Of a stretch of DNA of 64,000 nt, positions 59,716 to 64,000 are shown piece after piece; within the stretch, counting starts at the first letter, position 1, and each line of letters opens with the position of its first letter. A model generated the notes under the pieces. It was not told the DNA's origin. It saw nothing but the letters and a program-made list of their open reading frames with translations, and did not search any database. Source of the DNA: Bacillus sp. ZZV12-4809 (GTDB taxonomy: Bacteria; Bacillota; Bacilli; Bacillales; Cytobacillaceae); NCBI RefSeq assembly GCF_009849585.1, contig NZ_VCRN01000008.1, positions 118,808 through 182,807 on the forward strand, given 5' to 3'. A program made the translations under genes and the position numbers.

Positions 59716-61065
59716 TTACACGACATCTTCATATATTGGTTCTGCATTCTTTAGCTTCTCTACTTTTTCTTCCTGTCCTGTTTCTGCATTTATATATATT
59801 CTGTAGGTATCTTCACCCATTGTACCCAACAATTCATAGCATAAAACTTCCTGATTCAAATCGTTAATGATTATTGCCTGCCTGTCTTCCATAACCTTCA
59901 GCTGCGGGTTCACCTTGGATCTTGCCTCTTCTTTAGTAATCCCAGCATCAGGAATTTCTCTTTGGTGATGTGATTTCAAATAATCCTCAGCTGCAAAAGC
60001 CGTCATCCTTCCATTGTCGAGCGCAACCTTCACACGAATCGAGTCGGGATAAATTCTTACTCCATCCTGATTGGAAACAAATGTAAATACACCTAAATTA
60101 TCGTATTGAGCACTTTCAAATAAATCGAGGTCTTTAAAGCCATTGTCTTTCAGAAATTTAACAGCATTATTGCTTGCCTCATTAAGGCTTACTTTCTGTT
60201 TTGCCACTTTTCGATCCAGAATAAACCAGATTGGATAGCCGCCTTTCTTGGTAATATCCATATTTGCTTCTTTTTTTGTTTTTTTGTCTTGGATACTGAC
60301 ACTAAAAAATCCGTAATCTGATCCTTTGCCGTTTTCCGTCACTCTGATATCCGCATTCTTGCCAAATCCTGCATAGTGCTTACCAATACGGGCAGCTTCT
60401 TCTTCTGTTATTTCTTTGCCCTTAAGATATTTAAAGTTTTCATCCTTTTTCTGCATATTAACAAATGCGGGTCCAAAGTCTGTTTCTCCATAGCCTTCCA
60501 CTGTCTTTTCCACAGTCTTAAATCCATCTATGATTGTATTATCTGCAGGTTCTTTATTAGAAGCGAGAGCCATTTCCACATCCATCCATCTTAAATTCTT
60601 TTCAAGCACCATATGCTGTACTTTACGCAAATCTTTTTGAACATCAGCAGATTGCTTATAAAGCTGTTTGAGCGTCTGGTATTCCTTATCCGTTAATGGC
60701 TCCTTCTCTAAATCTCTTACTGCTGTCCGATAACTGAAATCACCGATATTTGATAAAAACTCTTCAGTTTTATTGAAAGGAAGAAGTGTTAAAGGCAGCT
60801 GCCCCACATCCGAGTGTGCTTCTGAAGTCAATCTCCATACTTCTGCCAATTCAGGAGAAAGTGAAGCCCTCGAATTCATCGCTAAAGTTGTTCCGATTTT
60901 GTCATGCAATAGGTCGACCTGGTAAGTTAAATCATGAAATGCTCTTTGATAATTATTTTCAGCATTAATAAGTATTGCATTTTTCTCGCGATGTTCCTGA
61001 TAACCCCAAAATGCTGTACCGGCAACACCCAGCGCAAGTACTGCTATAAGAATACCTCTAAGCAT
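59716..61065 (-). CDS. ypeB: Germination protein YpeB
   Basis: Forespore membrane protein needed for SleB localisation and stability. The 449 residues have an N-terminal membrane anchor (about 5-22), a helical domain and a C-terminal region with repeated PepSY-like domains. It follows sleB by 14 bases, the conserved sleB-ypeB operon. Confidence 0.95.
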   Translation of the reverse strand: MLRGILIAVLALGVAGTAFWGYQEHREKNAILINAENNYQRAFHDLTYQVDLLHDKIGTTLAMNSRASLSPELAEVWRLTSEAHSDVGQLPLTLLPFNKTEEFLSNIGDFSYRTAVRDLEKEPLTDKEYQTLKQLYKQSADVQKDLRKVQHMVLEKNLRWMDVEMALASNKEPADNTIIDGFKTVEKTVEGYGETDFGPAFVNMQKKDENFKYLKGKEITEEEAARIGKHYAGFGKNADIRVTENGKGSDYGFFSVSIQDKKTKKEANMDITKKGGYPIWFILDRKVAKQKVSLNEASNNAVKFLKDNGFKDLDLFESAQYDNLGVFTFVSNQDGVRIYPDSIRVKVALDNGRMTAFAAEDYLKSHHQREIPDAGITKEEARSKVNPQLKVMEDRQAIIINDLNQEVLCYELLGTMGEDTYRIYINAETGQEEKVEKLKNAEPIYEDVV

Positions 61066-61079
61066 GATTATTCACCCCT

Positions 61080-61928
61080 CTATTTACAGAATATATGTTT
61101 CCCAATCCGCTTGATTTGCGGCCGTGACCATATCCATCCGCTAGTAGCGGTATCCGGATTAAAGTAATACAGCGCCTCACCTGTCGGGTCCCATCCATTA
61201 ATCGCATCAAGGACTGCCTTTTTGGCCGTTTCATTCGGTGTTAACCATATTTGACCATCTGCAACGGCGGTAAAAGCGCGGGGTTCAAAAATGACACCAG
61301 AAACAGTGTTAGGGAATGAAGCACTGTTTACACGGTTTAAAATGACTGCAGCGACTGCCACCTGGCCTGTGTACGGTTCTCCTCTTGATTCTCCATAGAC
61401 CGCATTGGCCATTAGCTGGATATCATTTTCCGAGAATCCATTTGGCACATTTGAAGCAGTGGGCTGCTTAGGAGCGGGCTCCTTGGGAGCTTGCTGCTGT
61501 GACGTTCCCCCTGTTGCTCCTTGCTGGGGCTTGGTCTGCTTGTCAGTATCTACCCCTCCATAATGGGTAAATTTATTCCCCTTATTAATTTGTTCTTTCA
61601 CAAACTGTTCATTGTATTTTGAGGCCTTCACCAGCTTATTTTTTGTTTCCTGGCCTGCCAGCCCGTCAATAGGAAGTCCAAATTCATATTGGAAGTTCCT
61701 TAGCGCCCAATAGGTTCCCCATCCAAACACACCATCGATCTTACCATTGTAAAAGCCTAAATACTGCAGACGGGATTGAAGTTCTATAACATCATCACCT
61801 ACAGCCCCGTGCTGAATCACCTGATTTGAAAAGGCACTGGCTTTTTCCATATTCCCGCTCAATGGAATCCCCAGAACACAAAGGGAGATTATGAGTAAAA
61901 CCTTTCCTGCCATAAATTTCTTTTTCAT
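61080..61928 (-). CDS. sleB: Spore cortex-lytic enzyme SleB
   Basis: Lytic transglycosylase that breaks down spore cortex during germination. The 282-residue protein has a signal peptide (about 1-30), an N-terminal peptidoglycan-binding domain (VIELQSRLQYLGF...), a Gln/Pro-rich linker, and a C-terminal catalytic domain with the active-site Glu in YGESRGE. A stem GTCAAT/ATTGAC lies just before the ribosome site. A SigG-like -35 TGAATA is at 61998-61993, but the -10 is not convincing. Confidence 0.95.
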   Translation of the reverse strand: MKKKFMAGKVLLIISLCVLGIPLSGNMEKASAFSNQVIQHGAVGDDVIELQSRLQYLGFYNGKIDGVFGWGTYWALRNFQYEFGLPIDGLAGQETKNKLVKASKYNEQFVKEQINKGNKFTHYGGVDTDKQTKPQQGATGGTSQQQAPKEPAPKQPTASNVPNGFSENDIQLMANAVYGESRGEPYTGQVAVAAVILNRVNSASFPNTVSGVIFEPRAFTAVADGQIWLTPNETAKKAVLDAINGWDPTGEALYYFNPDTATSGWIWSRPQIKRIGKHIFCK

Positions 61929-62032
61929 GGATTATAACCTCCAAAAGTCAATCTTTTTTCATTGACCCTATTTTTTGTAGTCACTGGCTTTTTATTCAAA
62001 AACTTGAGTCATTTATAAAGGTTACAAGTCAA

Positions 62033-62066
62033 AATAAAAAACTCTCCATCAGGAATGGAGAGTTTT
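62033..62066 (-). terminator. Terminator of prsW
   Basis: AAAACTCTCCAT/ATGGAGAGTTTT with a six-base loop and T-rich flank. Confidence 0.9.
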
Positions 62067-62738
62067 CTGTACATCAATCTGATTATTCATATGGCTTTCG
62101 CTATGTGCCCTAGCTTTTTTTACTTTTCTTAAGCCCAGCCACCAAAGGAAAATCATAAACGGAAGCATGATATAAATCCAATGTTTAAGGGAGATTAGAA
62201 TATAGTCGTATATGCCGTGAAGGAGAAATGGTACAAGAAGTGAAAAGGCGATCCATTTTTTTGTCGATGTTGCCGAGAATTTCCCTTTTCCTATATAATA
62301 ACCCATGATAACACCGAAGAGAGCATGACTGGAAACCGGGAGCAAGGCCCTCCCAAGTGCGTGTTCCACACCAAGCGCGATGAGATAGAAGATATTTTCT
62401 GCAGTAGCAAACCCAAGTGATACCGAGGCACCATAAACAATTCCATCATATGGCTCATCAAAAGTTATATGCTGATAAATAGTATAGAATAATATAAACC
62501 ATTTAAAAAATTCTTCCAGCAAGCTTGATGACAGAAAGGCATCCGCTAAACTGTATTTCAGGACCCCTTCAGCTTCTAAAACATATTGAATGAACATGAT
62601 GGGGAACACAAGCAAAGCACCAAATAAAAAAGTTTTAAATACCATTGATATAGGTTCTGACTCGTATTGATCTTTTAAATAAAAATAACTTAATAATGCC
62701 AGTCCCGGCGCAATGCCAGCGGATAATATTCCCAGCAT
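62049..62738 (-). CDS. prsW: Site-1 membrane protease PrsW
   Basis: In B. subtilis cleaves the anti-sigma factor RsiW and so activates SigW under envelope stress. The 229-residue protein has seven or eight membrane helices with the acidic EEFFKW motif and a later His in SSHALFG, in the PrsW/CAAX-like protease family. It precedes sleB in transcription order but ends in its own terminator. Confidence 0.93.
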   Translation of the reverse strand: MLGILSAGIAPGLALLSYFYLKDQYESEPISMVFKTFLFGALLVFPIMFIQYVLEAEGVLKYSLADAFLSSSLLEEFFKWFILFYTIYQHITFDEPYDGIVYGASVSLGFATAENIFYLIALGVEHALGRALLPVSSHALFGVIMGYYIGKGKFSATSTKKWIAFSLLVPFLLHGIYDYILISLKHWIYIMLPFMIFLWWLGLRKVKKARAHSESHMNNQIDVQKTLHS

Positions 62739-62870
62739 GAACTATCCTCTTTTCAATCTGTTTTCTTAATCGTATCATGATATAGATAGAATTAAAATGA
62801 TTATTCAAATATTGGAAATGAAATATCTCGATTTATATTTTAATTTCTAAGCAAAAATTGGGGGATTAAC

Positions 62871-63839
62871 ATGGAGAAAAAAAAGATACTTGTTATACAC
62901 ACTGGAGGCACCATTTCAATGAGCGAGGATGCAGTAACAGGTGCCGTAAAGCCTACTGATAATAATCCATTAACTGAAAAAACAAAGGAACTGCTATCGC
63001 TTGCAGAATTAATTGTTGAAGAGCCTTTCCACCTTCCTTCACCGCATATTACTCCGAAGGAAATGCTTAAATTAAAGGAAATCATTGAAAATAGCCTTGC
63101 AAAGGAAGAGATTAGCGGTGTAGTGATCACCCATGGGACAGATACATTGGAGGAGACAGCCTACTTTTTGGACTTGAGTGTGAAAACATCATTTCCCATC
63201 GTTGTTACAGGTGCAATGAGATCCAGTAATGAAATTGGCTCAGACGGGCTTTACAACCTGATTTCTTCTATTCGTGTGGCTGCATGTGAAGAAGCAAAGG
63301 ATAAAGGGGTCCTCGTTGTTTTAAATGATGAAATTCACACAGCAGAAAATGTTACAAAAACACATACCAGTAATGTGTCTACTTTCCAGAGCCCTCAGTA
63401 CGGGCCAATCGGCATAGTCACAAAGAGAGGTGTTTTATTTCATAACGCGCCGACAAATAGAGAATACTATCCTTTGGATAAGATTGTAAAAAATGTCACA
63501 CTTATTAAAGCCTTTGCCGGTATGGATTCTTCATTGCTTCACGCGATTGGTTATTTGAATTTTGATGGAGTAGTAATTGAAGCACTTGGACAAGGAAATC
63601 TGCCTCCTGCTACAATTGAGGGCATTAAAGCCCTTACAGAAAAAAACATACCAATTGTATTGGTTTCCAGGTGCTTTAATGGAATTGCACAAGATGTATA
63701 TGGTTATGACGGAGGCGGGAAACACCTCAAGGACTTGGGTGTGATTTTCTCAAATGGGCTTAATGGGCAAAAAGCAAGAATTAAACTGTTAATTGGATTG
63801 GAAACACAGCAAAATATCGAAGAGATTTTTCAGATATAA
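62871..63839 (+). CDS. ansA: L-asparaginase (type I, cytosolic)
   Basis: Hydrolyses asparagine to aspartate and ammonia. The 322 residues carry both catalytic motifs: HTGGTISM near the start (nucleophile Thr) and THGTDTLEETAYFLDL. There is no signal peptide. GGGGG-like pairing precedes the ATG. It is on the plus strand, divergent from prsW. Confidence 0.95.
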   Translation: MEKKKILVIHTGGTISMSEDAVTGAVKPTDNNPLTEKTKELLSLAELIVEEPFHLPSPHITPKEMLKLKEIIENSLAKEEISGVVITHGTDTLEETAYFLDLSVKTSFPIVVTGAMRSSNEIGSDGLYNLISSIRVAACEEAKDKGVLVVLNDEIHTAENVTKTHTSNVSTFQSPQYGPIGIVTKRGVLFHNAPTNREYYPLDKIVKNVTLIKAFAGMDSSLLHAIGYLNFDGVVIEALGQGNLPPATIEGIKALTEKNIPIVLVSRCFNGIAQDVYGYDGGGKHLKDLGVIFSNGLNGQKARIKLLIGLETQQNIEEIFQI

Positions 63840-63846
63840 TAGAAAA

Positions 63847-63906
63847 GGCTGATCTTAAATGATCAGCCTCAGGCTGTCGAGAAACTCTCGACAGCTTTTA
63901 TTTTTA
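63847..63906 (+). terminator. Double-hairpin terminator of ansA
   Basis: GGCTGATC/GATCAGCC, then GCTGTCGAGA/TCTCGACAGC with an AAC loop and TTTTATTTTTAT. Confidence 0.9.
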
Positions 63907-63918
63907 TCATTAACTTTA

Positions 63919-63946
63919 TTAATTCACCGCGTTAATTTGATATAAT
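63919..63946 (+). promoter_or_regulatory. Promoter with extended -10 before the last gene
   Basis: TGATATAAT (63938-63946) is an extended -10; a weak TTAATT -35 lies 16 bases upstream. Confidence 0.5.
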
Positions 63947-63977
63947 ATAATTAATTTTACTTAGGATGGTGGATGGC

Positions 63978-64000
63978 ATGTTCAAACCGAAAAGAGAATC
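63978..64000 (+). CDS. Partial CDS at the window end
   Basis: An ATG at 63978 follows AGGATGG and opens a frame of seven residues, MFKPKRE, before the window ends. Too short to identify. Confidence 0.4.

Overview
The window is chromosomal DNA from an aerobic, motile, endospore-forming member of the Bacillaceae. It reads like a Bacillus/Cytobacillus/Mesobacillus-type genome and is not B. subtilis itself. Gene content and order match the long B. subtilis segment from recU-ponA through nth, dnaD, asnS, aspB, dinG, pan, birA, qcr, aro, ndk, hep/men, folE, hbs, spoIVA, der, ypfD, cmk and sleB to prsW. About 70 protein genes are supported, nearly all on the minus strand. I found no tRNA, rRNA, CRISPR array, prophage or insertion sequence, and no gene with a clear frameshift.

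Layout. 1-2.1 kb: the start of a yppE-like gene, a small coiled-coil protein, sspM and yppC. 2.2-5.5 kb (plus strand): recU-ponA, for chromosome resolution and cell-wall synthesis. 5.7-15.5 kb: ypoC, nth, dnaD, asnS, aspB, ypmB, ypmA, a degenerate ComEC-like hydrolase and dinG. 15.7-17.8 kb: panBCD for pantothenate. 18.1-23.7 kb: one long operon ypjD-dapB-mgsA-bshB1-bshA-cca-birA (lysine, methylglyoxal, bacillithiol, tRNA ends, biotin). 23.9-27.7 kb: ypjC, a zinc metallopeptidase, ypjB and ypjA. 27.8-32.4 kb: the menaquinol-cytochrome c reductase genes qcrABC, with ypiF, ypiB and ypiA. 32.5-41.5 kb: a degenerate amidohydrolase-like gene, then aroA, tyrA, hisC, aroH, aroB, aroC, cheR and ndk. 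41.9-45.7 kb: hepT-menH-hepS (menaquinone side chain and methylation), mtrB (TRAP) and folE. 45.9-52.2 kb: hbs, spoIVA, yphF, yphE, gpsA and der. 52.7-54.6 kb: a sporulation-type membrane operon (yphA, a YIEGIA-family gene and a 61-residue partner) facing ypzI. 54.7-64 kb: fni, ypfD, plsC, cmk, ypfB, ypfA, ypeB, sleB, prsW and ansA, then the start of another gene.

How the genes work together. The aro genes make chorismate and feed tyrosine; hepS/hepT/menH finish the menaquinone used by the qcr complex. The main surprise is that trpEDCFBA is absent from its usual place between aroH and hisC, and intrinsic terminators now split the cluster, although the TRAP regulator gene mtrB is intact with its RNA-binding residues. 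Spore genes (sspM, spoIVA, ypjB, the YIEGIA operon, sleB-ypeB) are scattered through the window.

The non-coding stretches are notable. At least two families of dispersed intergenic repeats occur: a GCGGAAG(G)CGCC...GGAGCTAG family (three copies, one lying in the apparent 3' UTR of the YIEGIA operon) and a GTTGATT...AATCAAC family (four copies in different states of decay). Two genes look like pseudoenzymes that have lost their metal-binding motifs. Most of the window is ordinary conserved Bacillus housekeeping sequence, and I did not find a clear new multi-gene system.
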